Below, piece after piece: positions 25,487 to 35,229 of a stretch of 44,358 nt of DNA. Source of the stretch: Nodosilinea sp. LEGE 06152 (GTDB lineage Bacteria; Cyanobacteriota; Cyanobacteriia; Phormidesmidales; Phormidesmidaceae). Position 1 is the stretch's first letter. Every line of letters starts with the position of its first letter. The position numbers and the translations under genes are program-made. The DNA lies in contig NZ_JADEWR010000002.1 in assembly GCF_015207525.1 (NCBI RefSeq), positions 344,433 through 388,790 on the forward strand. The letters run 5' to 3'. Below the pieces are notes generated by a model. The model saw only the letters and a program-made list of their open reading frames with translations. It searched no databases and was not told where the DNA came from.

Positions 25487-26401
25487 TTAAGATTCACGGG
25501 GAATCGATCGCCGGTACATTTCGCAGAGATGGGCAATCACATCGATCAGGGTGAGACGGTAGTCAAGCAGAATTTCTTCGCTCCGCCCCTCCAGCTTAAG
25601 CTGCTTGGAGAAGCTATCCATCAGCTCCATGTGAATTTCAACAATTTGGGCCACCGAGATGTCGGACATAAAAGCCTGATCGACAAAGTCATCGATCAGC
25701 TGGTTGAGGTTGAGGTTGTGGTTGGTGGCGAAGTAGGCCAAGACAATTTTGCGGTAGTCGCTCTTGAGTTGGGCGAGCAAAGTCTGGCGGTCTTCCCGGC
25801 TCAGGTGGCGCAAAAACTGGCTGGGGTTGCGTTTGTAGTAAACCCCCAGGTAGCCTAGCCGGGCCTTGAGTTTTTCGGTGAGCTGGTGTTGCTGATTGCT
25901 AAGGCTGGCGGCCAGAGGGCTAACCTGGTCGGCAGGTGCAGCGTTGGAGGCAGCTGAGTCGGGCTCCGGCAGGCGTAAAAACTCCTGAATGGCGGCCTGA
26001 ATGGCGCGCTCGACCTGGGGCAGCGCCCCTAGGGAATGGTGCACCACAGTGCCCGGATAGTGGTCTGACTGGGGCACAGGTCGAGCGATCGCTTCTGGAT
26101 CGGTAACCAGTACCACCACCGGCAGCACCAGCTTGAGTTCTTGCAGGGCGGGTCTGAGGGCGTCTTGCCAAGCCTGCTCGTCAACCACCAGGCAGTCGGG
26201 AGGCTCAGGACGGCTCTGGAGCCAGTCTAGGGCATCGCCAATCAGGGCCGTCGGATGTACTACGTATCGGCTCGGATCCAGATTTAAATCGGGAGCCTGC
26301 TGATCCTGATCACCGTGGGTCAGGCGATAGATCTGAAGGGGAGAAACCAAGGGGGAACAGGTAATGAGCAGGACAACGGAAAGAACAGTAGGGTGACACA
26401 C
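25487..26401 (-). CDS. kaiA: Circadian clock protein KaiA, full length
   Basis: The protein has the N-terminal pseudo-receiver domain (about residues 1-140) and the C-terminal four-helix KaiC-binding domain, recognised by [46 protein letters not shown] and [32 protein letters not shown]. It is long KaiA, not the N-truncated form of some filamentous species. KaiA stimulates KaiC autophosphorylation. Start is uncertain: GTG at 26401 fits the family alignment (304 aa); TTG at 26431 would add ten residues. It is divergent from the CBS/kinase-like gene with a gap of 150-170 bases that must hold both promoters. Confidence 0.96.
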   Translation of the reverse strand: MCHPTVLSVVLLITCSPLVSPLQIYRLTHGDQDQQAPDLNLDPSRYVVHPTALIGDALDWLQSRPEPPDCLVVDEQAWQDALRPALQELKLVLPVVVLVTDPEAIARPVPQSDHYPGTVVHHSLGALPQVERAIQAAIQEFLRLPEPDSAASNAAPADQVSPLAASLSNQQHQLTEKLKARLGYLGVYYKRNPSQFLRHLSREDRQTLLAQLKSDYRKIVLAYFATNHNLNLNQLIDDFVDQAFMSDISVAQIVEIHMELMDSFSKQLKLEGRSEEILLDYRLTLIDVIAHLCEMYRRSIPRES

Positions 26402-26573
26402 CCTAGGGTAACCAGCGACAGTGTTTCTCAAGCCGTCGTCTAGACGCTGGTGAACAAAGGCAACACTGCGGTGAGAAGGTGAGCAAAAACCGGGATATTG
26501 TCAATTGTAAAGGGTGGTTGCCAGAATACAGCCCGCCCCCAAATTTGGAATCAAACCCCTAGGGGATTAGCCC
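26402..26573. promoter_or_regulatory. Divergent promoter region of kaiA and the CBS/kinase-like gene
   Basis: The gap separates kaiA on the minus strand from the plus-strand CBS/kinase-like gene. It has an AT-rich patch (GATATTGTCAATTGTAAAG, about 26496-26515). Shared regulation is possible but not visible as a clear operator. Confidence 0.4.
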
Positions 26574-28631
26574 ATGGCGCTGCCGCCCCTCAACTACTTT
26601 TTAGCCCCTGTTCCAGCCTACGGCCTGGTCACCCCCCTTGGCGAGATTGCCCAGGCTTTGGGGCAACCCACAGGAGCGATTCAGGGCGGCGCGGCGGCAC
26701 CCAGCCACATCATTGTGGTTGACGACGAGCATCGCCCCTTGGGTGCGGTAGCCCTAGGGCAGCTGTGGGCCAGCCATCAGGGCCAGAGTATTTCGTCTGA
26801 GGCCAGTGCTGAGCTGCGGCTGTTTGACTGCCAACCCTGGCTAGAACCAGTAGTCGAAGTTTTTACCAACCAGACGTTGGATCTCGCAACGCTGAGCAAC
26901 CTGGGGCGACTGGCCCAGGGCATGCCCTCGCGGCCTTTGGTCGTGGTCGACCCTGACGGCCAGTATGTGGGGGTTTTAAACCCGATTCGGCTGCTCGGCT
27001 GGCTGGTTGAGGCTGAATCGGGCTCGCCCGAACCTGGGCTAAACAAGACCAAGTCGGGTAAGACCCTAGCCCCTGACTCGGCTCGGGGAAGCAGTGGGCA
27101 GCGGGCCTGGGTGCTAGAACTGAGCCACGCCCTCAAGACCCCCATGACGACGCTGCTGGGGCTGTCTACCCTGCTGCTCGACAGTCGGGTGGGGGCACTA
27201 AATGAACGTCAGTTTCGCTACGTCAGCCTGATTCAGCAGGCCATTCGTAAGCTCACCGGCCTGGTCAACCTGCTGATCGACTGGATGCGGCTGGAGGCGG
27301 GTCAGATTAGCCTCAACCTGGAACGAGTCTACCTCCAGCCCCTGGCCGACGAGCTGGTGCCCAGCTTTTTGAGTGCCCAGCCCGCGCTCAAAGCCTCGGC
27401 GACCTGGGCCGAAGACTTTACCGTTTGCCTGGCTACCGCTGAGGGTTGGGTGCAGGCCGACCCGCTGCGCCTGCGTCAGAGCCTGCACTACGTCTTGGGC
27501 TACCTGATTGCCCACGGTGCGCCGCCGGCCGGTCTGATCGTCGAGCCGTGGGGCAGCTGGCTGAGCCTTACCCTCTGGAGCCCGACGGCGATCGCTAATC
27601 CAGGGCCACCCCTGGGGGCAACAATGCCTGCTGAGGGGCGATCGCAGCCCGCCCTGCAGCCCGACCCTGAATCGCTGGAGGGGCTGGGTCTGGGTCTAGC
27701 CCGTCGATTTAGCCAGCTCCAGGGTGGGGAGCTGAGCGGCCACAGCACGCCTAGCTGGGGTAGCCGCATTACCCTGCTGCTGCCTGCTCCGGCGGCTAGC
27801 ATCAGCGAAACCGTGCTGGTACTGCTGAGCAGCACCAACGAAGCCATTATTGAGCAGATCTACAGCAGCCTGCGAGGTAGCCCCTACCGCCTGGCGGTCG
27901 CCCCCAGCTGCCAAACGATGGCGGCCCTGCAGGCTCGCCTGGCTCCCCCCTGTACCTTAATTCACTGGGAGTCGCTGGCCGACACTCCAGCGGCCCCCGC
28001 CGATTGCCTAGCTCTGGTGCAGCGTTTAGCCCCGGCTGGGGCAGTCAGTCTGAGGTCGGCCAGGGTAGACCCCGACAGCAGCCCCGGTCTCGATTCAAAA
28101 TCTAATTTGGATCAGGCGGCGACCCCTGGGGCAGCCTTGACCAAGACACTCTTTACCGAAACCCTGGCTCAGGGGCTCAGGCCGACCCTCGATCAAATTT
28201 GCCTAACTCCGCCCGTTTCGCTGTCGGCTCTCAAGGGGCTGACCATGCTGCTGCTGCGGCCAAGTGAGGCAGAGGGCGTTTTGCCACCGCTGGTGCAGAC
28301 CTGGCTGCAGCGGTACCACTGTCGCCTGCTGCAGGTCGATGATCTGCAGCAGGCCAACTTGCTCAGTCGGGTATGGCAGCTCCAAGCCGTTATTTTGGAT
28401 GGGGCGGTGCCGGTCTCGATCGCCTACCTGCAGGCGCTGGCCCGCCAGCCGGACCTGGCTCGTCTGCCCTTGGTAGCCCCAGTGCCTCCCGTCGATTGGG
28501 AAGCGGCCCAGGAGCTGAATCTGCCCCTGGTGGCCTGCCCAGAATTACTCACCCAACCGCTACCCGAGGCCCTGGTGAGTCTTATGCAGGCGATCGCGCT
28601 GGCCCGCCACAGTGACTTGAGCGGTGCCTAG
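26574..28631 (+). CDS. CBS-domain, histidine-kinase-like protein with degenerate ATPase, beside kaiA
   Basis: The 685-aa protein starts with a CBS pair (~15-145; HIIVVDDEHRPLGAVAL and RPLVVVDPDGQYVGVL). A HisKA domain follows with an intact H-box, ELSHALKTPMTTLLG, His185. The HATPase region is eroded: the N-box Asn is missing (LRQSLHYVLGYLIAHG) and no DxGxG G1 box is seen, although GLGLGLARRF and GSRITLLLP remain. The last ~280 residues look like two receiver-like domains (SETVLVLLSSTNEAI and KGLTMLLLRPSEAEG) without a clear phospho-acceptor Asp. It is cytoplasmic, with no membrane segment. Its place next to kaiA suggests a clock-linked signalling role, which is inference. Confidence 0.85.
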   Translation: MALPPLNYFLAPVPAYGLVTPLGEIAQALGQPTGAIQGGAAAPSHIIVVDDEHRPLGAVALGQLWASHQGQSISSEASAELRLFDCQPWLEPVVEVFTNQTLDLATLSNLGRLAQGMPSRPLVVVDPDGQYVGVLNPIRLLGWLVEAESGSPEPGLNKTKSGKTLAPDSARGSSGQRAWVLELSHALKTPMTTLLGLSTLLLDSRVGALNERQFRYVSLIQQAIRKLTGLVNLLIDWMRLEAGQISLNLERVYLQPLADELVPSFLSAQPALKASATWAEDFTVCLATAEGWVQADPLRLRQSLHYVLGYLIAHGAPPAGLIVEPWGSWLSLTLWSPTAIANPGPPLGATMPAEGRSQPALQPDPESLEGLGLGLARRFSQLQGGELSGHSTPSWGSRITLLLPAPAASISETVLVLLSSTNEAIIEQIYSSLRGSPYRLAVAPSCQTMAALQARLAPPCTLIHWESLADTPAAPADCLALVQRLAPAGAVSLRSARVDPDSSPGLDSKSNLDQAATPGAALTKTLFTETLAQGLRPTLDQICLTPPVSLSALKGLTMLLLRPSEAEGVLPPLVQTWLQRYHCRLLQVDDLQQANLLSRVWQLQAVILDGAVPVSIAYLQALARQPDLARLPLVAPVPPVDWEAAQELNLPLVACPELLTQPLPEALVSLMQAIALARHSDLSGA

Positions 28632-28806
28632 ATTGACCCAGACTGGCCAACGCTGCAACGCCACCTGACCTGATGCAAGCCCTCAGCAATGGCCTTTGGT
28701 GGTCGGTAACGGTCGCTAGAGTACAGCCAGACATCGTTCCTAGAGGTAATTTGGGGCATATTAAACCAACAACCGTGGGGCACCGAACCCACCCTGCCGA
28801 TGACCT
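28632..28806. other. Gap between kinase-like and GGDEF/EAL genes
   Basis: In these 175 bases I see no gene and no clear terminator. The two genes could be co-transcribed or have their own promoters. Confidence 0.35.
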
Positions 28807-31800
28807 ATGCACGATTCTGAATCTCGTTGCCCTGACGCCACAGTTGGTAATCGTTCGGCTCGGCTTACTTCCACCCCCGATTGTGGGCTGTACTGGCTTA
28901 TCCTGGCGCTGCTGGGCCAGGGTCGTTTGCCGTCTGGCAACCCCGCTGCTCCCCAGCGCCTAATCGACGTGATGCCGGGGATTGTGTTTCAGGCCGATGG
29001 GGATGCCAACTGGTCAATGCGCTACCTCAGCGCCGGGTGCTACCCGCTGACCGGTTACCAGCCAGCGGAGCTGCTCAGCCCAGACAGCGCGGTATCTTAC
29101 AACACAATTACCCATCCCGACGATCTGCCCCAGGTGCTGGAAAGCATTCAGCGGGCGAGCGAGTCTGGTCAGGCCTACGAGGTGGAATACCGCATTCGCA
29201 CCCGCAGCGGCGAGGAAAAATGGGTGTGGGAAAAGGGAGCCGCCGTTGTGGGCGACCAGGGCGAAATCATTGGCATTGAAGGCTTTATTACCGACATTAC
29301 GCCCCTAAAGCAGTCGGAGGCTGCCCTGCGTCGGGTAGAGCAGGCCCTAGAGGCCCGCGAAGACCTGCTAGAGCTGGTGCTCGACAGCATTCCCCAGCCC
29401 CTCTTTGGGAAAGATAGCCAGGGCTACTACCTGGGCTGCAACCAGGCCTTTGCCGAGGCTGTGGGGCTAGCGGCCCCGGCCGATATTGTTGGCGGCACCG
29501 ACGGCGATTTGCCCTGCCTCAGTGCCGAAGAAGCGGCCTACCGCAGCGCCCGCGATCGCCTGGTGATGACCCGGGGCATGGCTGACCTCCACGCCATTGA
29601 ACCTCAAACGCACCCCAACGGTCAGCTGGGTTGGGTTGACTGCAGCCGTCTGCCCATGCGCGACTCCACAGGCACCGTGATTGGCGTGCTGTGCACCTTT
29701 GAAGATATCACCCAGCAGATTGCCGACCAGGAAACGCTCAAGCGACGAGAGCAGGTTTTGGCCACCCTGGCCGAAATTCAGCGGCAGCTGTTGGCCTGGC
29801 AGTGGGGCTGGCAGGAGCGCCCCATCACCCACATTTTTGCGGCCCTAGGCGAGATCTCGGGGGCCAGCCGGGTCTACTACTACGAACTCAAGGAAGGCTA
29901 CGAACCTCAGGGCACCTGCGAAGCGCCGGGGAGTCAGTCATCGCGGTCTTTGACCCTGGTGCAGCGAGTCGAGTGGTCGGCTCCTGGCATACCGTCTACC
30001 GCCAGCGATCCCAGATTTCAAACGATGCCAGTCGAGCCGGTCTTTGCCGACTGGCACACCACCCTGGTGCAGCGGCAGGTCATTAACCTGGTTGAGGGCG
30101 ACTTTTCTGATCTGCAGCGCCAGGTGCTGACCGCTGCCCCCAGCTACGTCAAGTCGCTGCTGCTGCTGCCCCTGGTGATTCAAAACCAGCTGCGGGGGGT
30201 GATGGGTTTTAGCAACTGCACCACCCCCCGCCCCTGGAGCGACGCTGAGGTTGACCTGCTGCGGGTCGTGACCGCTGACTTGGCTCTGGCCCTGGAGCGA
30301 CGGCAGACCGAGCTGTCGCTGATGCGGGCCGAAACTAAGTATCGCAGCATTTTTGAAAACGCCGTTGAAGGCATGTTCCAGAGCACGCCCCAGGGCCAGT
30401 ATTTGACCGTAAACCCCATGCTGGCGAGGCTCTACGGCTACCATTCGCCTCAGGATTTAACTCAAAATTTGACCGACATCAATCAGCAGCTCTACGTGCA
30501 GCCCGGTCGTCGCCAGGAGTTCATCGATCTAATCTGGGCCAACGGGTCGGTGCTGGGGTTTGAGTCTGAGGTGTACCGCAAAGACGGGGCCGTGATTTGG
30601 ATTTCGGAGTCGGCGCGGGCCATCTACGACGATCGCCAGGTGCTGATTGGCTACGAGGGCACCGTCGAAGACATTACCGATCGCAAGCGGGGAGAGGCAG
30701 CCATTTTGCGCCGCGATCGCCTGCTGCAGGGGGTAGCTGAGGCCAGCCAGTGCCTGCTTACCACCGCCGACGTGCAGCAGGCGATTCCCCAGGTGCTGGC
30801 CCGCCTGGGCCAAGCCGCCACCGCCGATCGCGCCTACGTCTACACCCACCATCCCCAATCGGTGACGGGCGAACCGGCCATGACCCTGCGCTACGAGTGG
30901 ACCACCCCTACCACGCCCTCTGGCCTGGGCCAGCCCTACCTGCAAGACCAGGGCTATCGCACCCTGGGTCTAGAGCGTTGGCTGTCTCTGCTGCTACAAG
31001 GGAAATCAATTTGTTCTCTGACCCGTCACATGCCTCCCGCCGAGCAGGCCGTGCTGCTGAGAGACGGCATTCTATCTGTTTTGATGGTGCCGATTTTTAT
31101 CGATGCTAAGCTGTGGGGCTATATTGGCTTCGATGCCTGCCAGCAGGAGTGGGAGTGGAGCGCCAGCGACGAGTCGATTTTGGTAGCGGTGGCGGCGAGT
31201 CTGGGCGGAGCTATCAAGCGCCAGCAGACCGAGGCGCAAATGTGTTACCAGGTGTACCACGACACCCTGACCGGGCTGCCCAATCGCGCCTTTTTTGACC
31301 AGCATTTGCCCCAGGCGATCGCCCGCACCAGCCAGAGCGAGCAAATGCTGGCGGTCATTTTTCTGGACCTCGACCACTTCAAAACCATTAACGATACCCT
31401 CAGCCACGCGGTGGGCGATCTGCTGCTGCAGCAGGTAACCCAGCGCATGAGCACCGCCCTGCGCACCGAGGATATTGTGGCCCGCTGGGGCGGCGATGAG
31501 TTTACCCTGATTTTGCCCAACCTGACCAGCCCAACCGATGCCGCCAAGGTGGCTCAGCGCATCGCCGACCAGCTAACCCCACCCTTTTTGCTGCAAAACC
31601 ACGAGCTACACGTGACGGCCAGCCTGGGCATTGCCCTGTTTCCCCAGGACGGGCAGGATATGACTACCCTGCTGCAAAACGCCGACGCCGCCATGTACCG
31701 GGCCAAGCAGCAGGGCCGCAATAACTTCCAGTTTTACACCCAGGGCCTGAGCACCGAGGCTGCCCAGCGGCTCAAACTAGAAAGCTTTTTACACCACGCC

Positions 31801-32556
31801 CTGGGCCGCGACGAATTTGTTCTCTACTACCAGCCCCAGGTGAATGTGGCCACGGGCGAAGTCGTGCAAATGGAGGCCCTGCTGCGCTGGCAGCACCCCA
31901 AGCTGGGGCTGGTGGCTCCCTGCCAATTTATTCCTTTGGCCGAAGAAAATGGCCTAATTGTCCCGATTGGCGAGTGGGTGATGCGCACCGCCTGCACCCA
32001 GGTCATGGCTTGGCATCGGGCCGGGCTGCCCCTGGTGAACTTGGCGGTAAACCTGTCGGCCCGGCAGCTGCAGCATCCCAACTTGGTCAACAGTGTGGCC
32101 ACCGTGCTGAAAGAAACCGACCTGCCTCCCACCTACTTGGAGCTAGAAATTACCGAGACCGCCGCCATGGCCGATATGGCCACCTCCATTGAGCGGCTGC
32201 AGGACCTGCGTCGGCTCGGCGTCAAAATCTCGATGGATGACTTTGGCACCGGCTACTCCTGCCTCAGTCACCTGAAACAGTTTCCCCTCGACGGTCTCAA
32301 GATCGATCGCGCCTTTGTCAAAGACCTGCCCCACAGCCCCGTAGACCAGGCCATGGTCAGCGCCATTATCGCTATGGCCAGGGGGCTTTCGCTCAGCCTG
32401 GTGGCTGAGGGGGTAGAGACCACCGCCCAAAGCCTGCGTTTGCATGACTTGGGCTGCACCGGCATGCAGGGCTACCTGTTTGGGCGACCCCAACCCCCTG
32501 AGACGGCGACGACCTATCTGCGCCCTGCCTATGCCCAGACCTGGCAGCGGGCGTAG
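28807..32556 (+). CDS. PAS/GAF-GGDEF-EAL cyclic-di-GMP signalling protein
   Basis: The 1249-aa cytoplasmic protein has, in order: a PAS-PAC unit (~50-175), a second PAS-PAC (~190-310), a GAF (~320-500), a third PAS-PAC (~510-630), a second GAF (~640-805), a GGDEF domain with an intact RWGGDEF (895-899) and an EAL domain with EAL at 1023-1025. The EAL part keeps NLSARQL, ITETA and DDFGTGYS, so phosphodiesterase activity is likely; the GGDEF signature is also canonical, so the enzyme could make and break cyclic di-GMP. No conserved Cys for bilin binding is obvious in the GAF domains. Start ATG 28807 has a weak ribosome-binding site; the first ~45 residues are not part of a domain. The gene converges with trpA. 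Confidence 0.93.
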   Translation: MHDSESRCPDATVGNRSARLTSTPDCGLYWLILALLGQGRLPSGNPAAPQRLIDVMPGIVFQADGDANWSMRYLSAGCYPLTGYQPAELLSPDSAVSYNTITHPDDLPQVLESIQRASESGQAYEVEYRIRTRSGEEKWVWEKGAAVVGDQGEIIGIEGFITDITPLKQSEAALRRVEQALEAREDLLELVLDSIPQPLFGKDSQGYYLGCNQAFAEAVGLAAPADIVGGTDGDLPCLSAEEAAYRSARDRLVMTRGMADLHAIEPQTHPNGQLGWVDCSRLPMRDSTGTVIGVLCTFEDITQQIADQETLKRREQVLATLAEIQRQLLAWQWGWQERPITHIFAALGEISGASRVYYYELKEGYEPQGTCEAPGSQSSRSLTLVQRVEWSAPGIPSTASDPRFQTMPVEPVFADWHTTLVQRQVINLVEGDFSDLQRQVLTAAPSYVKSLLLLPLVIQNQLRGVMGFSNCTTPRPWSDAEVDLLRVVTADLALALERRQTELSLMRAETKYRSIFENAVEGMFQSTPQGQYLTVNPMLARLYGYHSPQDLTQNLTDINQQLYVQPGRRQEFIDLIWANGSVLGFESEVYRKDGAVIWISESARAIYDDRQVLIGYEGTVEDITDRKRGEAAILRRDRLLQGVAEASQCLLTTADVQQAIPQVLARLGQAATADRAYVYTHHPQSVTGEPAMTLRYEWTTPTTPSGLGQPYLQDQGYRTLGLERWLSLLLQGKSICSLTRHMPPAEQAVLLRDGILSVLMVPIFIDAKLWGYIGFDACQQEWEWSASDESILVAVAASLGGAIKRQQTEAQMCYQVYHDTLTGLPNRAFFDQHLPQAIARTSQSEQMLAVIFLDLDHFKTINDTLSHAVGDLLLQQVTQRMSTALRTEDIVARWGGDEFTLILPNLTSPTDAAKVAQRIADQLTPPFLLQNHELHVTASLGIALFPQDGQDMTTLLQNADAAMYRAKQQGRNNFQFYTQGLSTEAAQRLKLESFLHHALGRDEFVLYYQPQVNVATGEVVQMEALLRWQHPKLGLVAPCQFIPLAEENGLIVPIGEWVMRTACTQVMAWHRAGLPLVNLAVNLSARQLQHPNLVNSVATVLKETDLPPTYLELEITETAAMADMATSIERLQDLRRLGVKISMDDFGTGYSCLSHLKQFPLDGLKIDRAFVKDLPHSPVDQAMVSAIIAMARGLSLSLVAEGVETTAQSLRLHDLGCTGMQGYLFGRPQPPETATTYLRPAYAQTWQRA

Positions 32557-32577
32557 GGGCGATCGCAGTACAGCAGT

Positions 32578-33366
32578 CTAGGCCACAGCGGCCTTGAGGC
32601 GACGGCAGAAGTCACCGATGGTGGATAGGGCGGCCTCTGGGGTATCGCCAGCCAGCCGCTTAACAAAGGCGCTGCCCACAATCACGCCGTCGGCTCCCCA
32701 GGCTTTGAGCTGTTGGGCCTGGTCGGGGTCTGAGACGCCAAAGCCCACGCCAATGGGCTTATCGGTAGTTTGCTTGAGACCGCTGATCAGGTCTTTAACC
32801 CGGCTTTGCAGCTCGCTGCGGGTGCCCGTTACCCCAGTGACGCTGACCAAATATACAAACCCCTGGGCCTGGGCTGCGATCGCCTGAATGCGATCGGGCG
32901 GTGAGGTGGGGGCCACCAGCAGGGTGACGTCGATACCTGCCGCCGCCGCCGCCGTCAGCAGCGCCTCGACTTCTTCTAAGGGCAGGTCGGGAACGACCAG
33001 TCCGGCTACCCCCGCCGCCGCCACATCGGCCATAAAGCGATCGATGCCCCGGTTGAGAATGGGGTTGTAGTAGGTAAACAAAATTAGCGGTGCCTGCAGC
33101 TGTAGCCCCTTAACCATCGAGAGCACGGCATCGAGGGTGACCCCTTTCTCAAGGGCGCGGGTGGCGGCCGCCTGAATCACCGGGCCATCGGCGAGGGGGT
33201 CGGAGTAGGGCACCCCCAGCTCGATGAAGTCGGCCCCGTTTTGATCCAGCACCCCCAGGGCCGCGGCGGTCGTTTCTAAATCGGGGTCGCCAGCGGTAAT
33301 AAAGGGAATCAGGGCGCATTCGCCCCGCGCTCGCAGGTCACGGAAGCGATCGGAAACAAGGGCCAT
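32578..33366 (-). CDS. trpA: Tryptophan synthase alpha chain
   Basis: From ATG 33366 (262 aa) the product has the TrpA barrel with both catalytic acids: Glu in [16 protein letters not shown] and Asp in the same motif, plus [12 protein letters not shown] and the C-terminal [14 protein letters not shown] phosphate-binding loop. It cleaves indole-3-glycerol phosphate to indole and passes it to TrpB. The longer frame to 33405 adds 13 residues of poor fit. It lies in the order ndhL-DUF3007-trpA on the minus strand, an arrangement familiar in cyanobacteria, with a 206-base gap that may hold its own promoter. Confidence 0.97.
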   Translation of the reverse strand: MALVSDRFRDLRARGECALIPFITAGDPDLETTAAALGVLDQNGADFIELGVPYSDPLADGPVIQAAATRALEKGVTLDAVLSMVKGLQLQAPLILFTYYNPILNRGIDRFMADVAAAGVAGLVVPDLPLEEVEALLTAAAAAGIDVTLLVAPTSPPDRIQAIAAQAQGFVYLVSVTGVTGTRSELQSRVKDLISGLKQTTDKPIGVGFGVSDPDQAQQLKAWGADGVIVGSAFVKRLAGDTPEAALSTIGDFCRRLKAAVA

Positions 33367-33572
33367 AGCGGGGTACCGAAGACGTAGTCCTAAGAGAGGG
33401 GCCAAAGGGCTGGGGCAAATAATTCACCCAATACAGCACTCTAGGGCAAGAGTGGCACCGCGTCTATGGTTCAGGGCTATGGTCGGGGAGTGGCTGAGCA
33501 ATAGTGACCCAAAACCACAGCGGAGGACTGGCTCGGTAGCGAGGTCAGATCCCGAAACTAGCCCCAAACCCT

Positions 33573-33878
33573 CTACTTGGCATTCTCCTGGTCCAGCTTT
33601 TCCTGCAGGGCGGCCAGCTGCTCTGGGCTCAGCTCGTCGAGCTGGCGCTGGAGCACCGCCGACTCGTAGTCATCCATTTGCTGGTTGAGGGTCATGTTGC
33701 GGGTGACCACCCGCAGCAGGTAGCTGGCCAACCAGGCGACCACACCGCCCACCATTACCGCCTGACTCCAGATACCAGCGGAGATGCCGTCGAGGCCAAA
33801 CAGCCGAAAGCCCAAAAACAGCCCACCCCCGGCCAGAAAAATGCCGAAGCCAACGGCAATTACGTCGATGCGTCGCAT
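33573..33878 (-). CDS. DUF3007 family membrane protein
   Basis: The 101-aa protein has two transmembrane helices (IDVIAVGFGIFLAGGGLFLGF and IWSQAVMVGGVVAWLASYLL) and a charged C-terminal helix ending in LSPEQLAALQEKLDQE. It matches DUF3007, restricted to cyanobacteria and plastid-bearing plants as far as I recall, and usually next to ndhL. It lies five bases after the ndhL stop, so the two are co-transcribed. The context hints at a link to the NDH-1 complex; its molecular role is not known. Confidence 0.9.
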   Translation of the reverse strand: MRRIDVIAVGFGIFLAGGGLFLGFRLFGLDGISAGIWSQAVMVGGVVAWLASYLLRVVTRNMTLNQQMDDYESAVLQRQLDELSPEQLAALQEKLDQENAK

Positions 33879-33883
33879 GCTGC

Positions 33884-34129
33884 CTAGGCCTTAATATCGC
33901 GCGGCTGGGGGCGGAAGTTTAGAAAGGGGCTAAACAGCAGCATGCCGGGGAAAAAGACAAACACCAGCCCGTACAGCAGGGTGCGCTCGATAGACCCGGC
34001 AATGTACCAGCGCCGCCGCACGTAGAAGAGCAGAGCCAGGGGCACCACCAGCAAATAAACTCCGACGACGCCAGCGTACAGCCCCGCCGTCAACAAAAAA
34101 TCGCTCGATAGCGCCGTTGGTATGGTCAT
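33884..34129 (-). CDS. ndhL: NAD(P)H-quinone oxidoreductase subunit L
   Basis: The 81-aa protein has two hydrophobic helices ([26 protein letters not shown] and [20 protein letters not shown]) separated by a basic loop [12 protein letters not shown], and ends [11 protein letters not shown], the NdhL signature. NdhL is a small membrane subunit of the cyanobacterial NDH-1 complex in thylakoids, needed for inorganic-carbon uptake and cyclic electron flow. It heads the cluster ndhL-DUF3007-trpA. Confidence 0.96.
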   Translation of the reverse strand: MTIPTALSSDFLLTAGLYAGVVGVYLLVVPLALLFYVRRRWYIAGSIERTLLYGLVFVFFPGMLLFSPFLNFRPQPRDIKA

Positions 34130-34320
34130 GGTGATTAATCGCTAACCCAGCTGAGTGTCATGTTTGCAAGGGTGGGATGACCGAAATCCCGTCCACCTTA
34201 AATCATAGGGCTTGTGAAGCCACAACTAAAGCCCCATATCTAAAGCTCCCTATCTAGCCATTCTATAGGGGTTCTTAGCAAAGGAGAACGGCTGGGGCAG
34301 ACATGGACACAGACTAGACC

Positions 34321-34827
34321 CTAGGAACCAGTACCCAATGGCCTAGACCGCAGCCCGGCGCTCGTCACCGTGACGCAATCGCCCGTAGTCAACTGGCCCG
34401 GCAGCAGCACCCGTGCGTACAGCCGACTGCTGCCGGGGTGGTGGGTTTGGCTAATGCGGCTGTAGCGGCGATCGCTAAACCACCGCATGATAGTGCGGCA
34501 GGGCGGGGCGTAGTCGGTAACCTCAACCCGCACCTGTTCTCCAAGCTGAAGCTGGCTACCTGGCCCCAGAGCCGCCCAGTCTAGCCCGGCCAGGGTGAGG
34601 TTTTCGCCAGCGCTGCCGGGGCCAATGGGGTGACCTTCTAGGCGCAGGGTTTCGATCACCTCCAGCGACCACAGGCACAGGGCGCGATCGGGTCCGCCGT
34701 GAAATTTAAGATTGCGCTGCTGGTCGCCGCTGAGCCCAGCGGCGGTAGCTTGGGCCGTAGCGATCGCCAGCTTCGGCACCCCACCCGGCGAAACATTGAT
34801 CTGCGCAATTCGACCCGTGTAGGTCAT
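34321..34827 (-). CDS. MOSC domain-containing protein
   Basis: From ATG 34827 (168 aa) the protein shows the MOSC pattern: TGRIAQINVSPGGVPK, then LKFHGGPDRALCLWS, SAGENLTLAGLDW, and DYAPPCRTIM with the conserved Cys. MOSC domains bind molybdenum cofactor or carry sulphur for metal-cluster assembly; some stand-alone members are linked to resistance to base analogues. A longer frame (to 34893) is possible but adds atypical residues. It is a single gene with no operon partner visible. Confidence 0.9.
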   Translation of the reverse strand: MTYTGRIAQINVSPGGVPKLAIATAQATAAGLSGDQQRNLKFHGGPDRALCLWSLEVIETLRLEGHPIGPGSAGENLTLAGLDWAALGPGSQLQLGEQVRVEVTDYAPPCRTIMRWFSDRRYSRISQTHHPGSSRLYARVLLPGQLTTGDCVTVTSAGLRSRPLGTGS

Positions 34828-35229
34828 GGCGTTATGCCTCAGCGTTAACGGTAGGATTCTGGGCCAACAGGGGTTTAAGCCTGACATTAGCAAAGCATAG
34901 CCAGAGCTGCTCTTATGAATTCCATATAACCTCTGTGATAGTTTCTAGCTCAACTTGCGACGGCCTAGGGCCAAGGCTGCCTCGGCGGCCTTGGCCCTAG
35001 GCCCTGCGGGGCGCATTGAGCAAATCCGGACCCAATTAAAAAACTTAACAGAGAATTTATGGGTATTTACGGATGCGCTTGGTATGATTTGGCGAGTTTG
35101 ACGACACGAAGTATTCCTTTTGGTCGTTGACGCAAGGGCTTAAAGCCCACCAGGAGTGGATCGAAGGCACAGGTGGGCCAAGCCCAACCGGGGTGTCAGT
35201 GGTGTGACGAGTAGTCTCAGAGGGGTGGT
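34828..35229. other. Intergenic region upstream of the surface operon
   Basis: About 400 bases lie between the divergent MOSC gene and the first surface-protein gene. They contain the very strong hairpin listed separately and then an AT-rich stretch (about 35030-35100), the best place for the operon promoter. I see no gene. Confidence 0.45.
34962..35003. repeat. Perfect 16-bp inverted repeat forming a strong hairpin
   Basis: GGCCTAGGGCCAAGGC (34962-34977) is exactly complementary to GCCTTGGCCCTAGGCC (34988-35003). Inner bases can extend the stem to 19 pairs, with one wobble, around a four-base loop. There is no T-run on either side, so it is not a classical terminator. It sits upstream of the surface operon and of the divergent MOSC gene. 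Confidence 0.75.
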
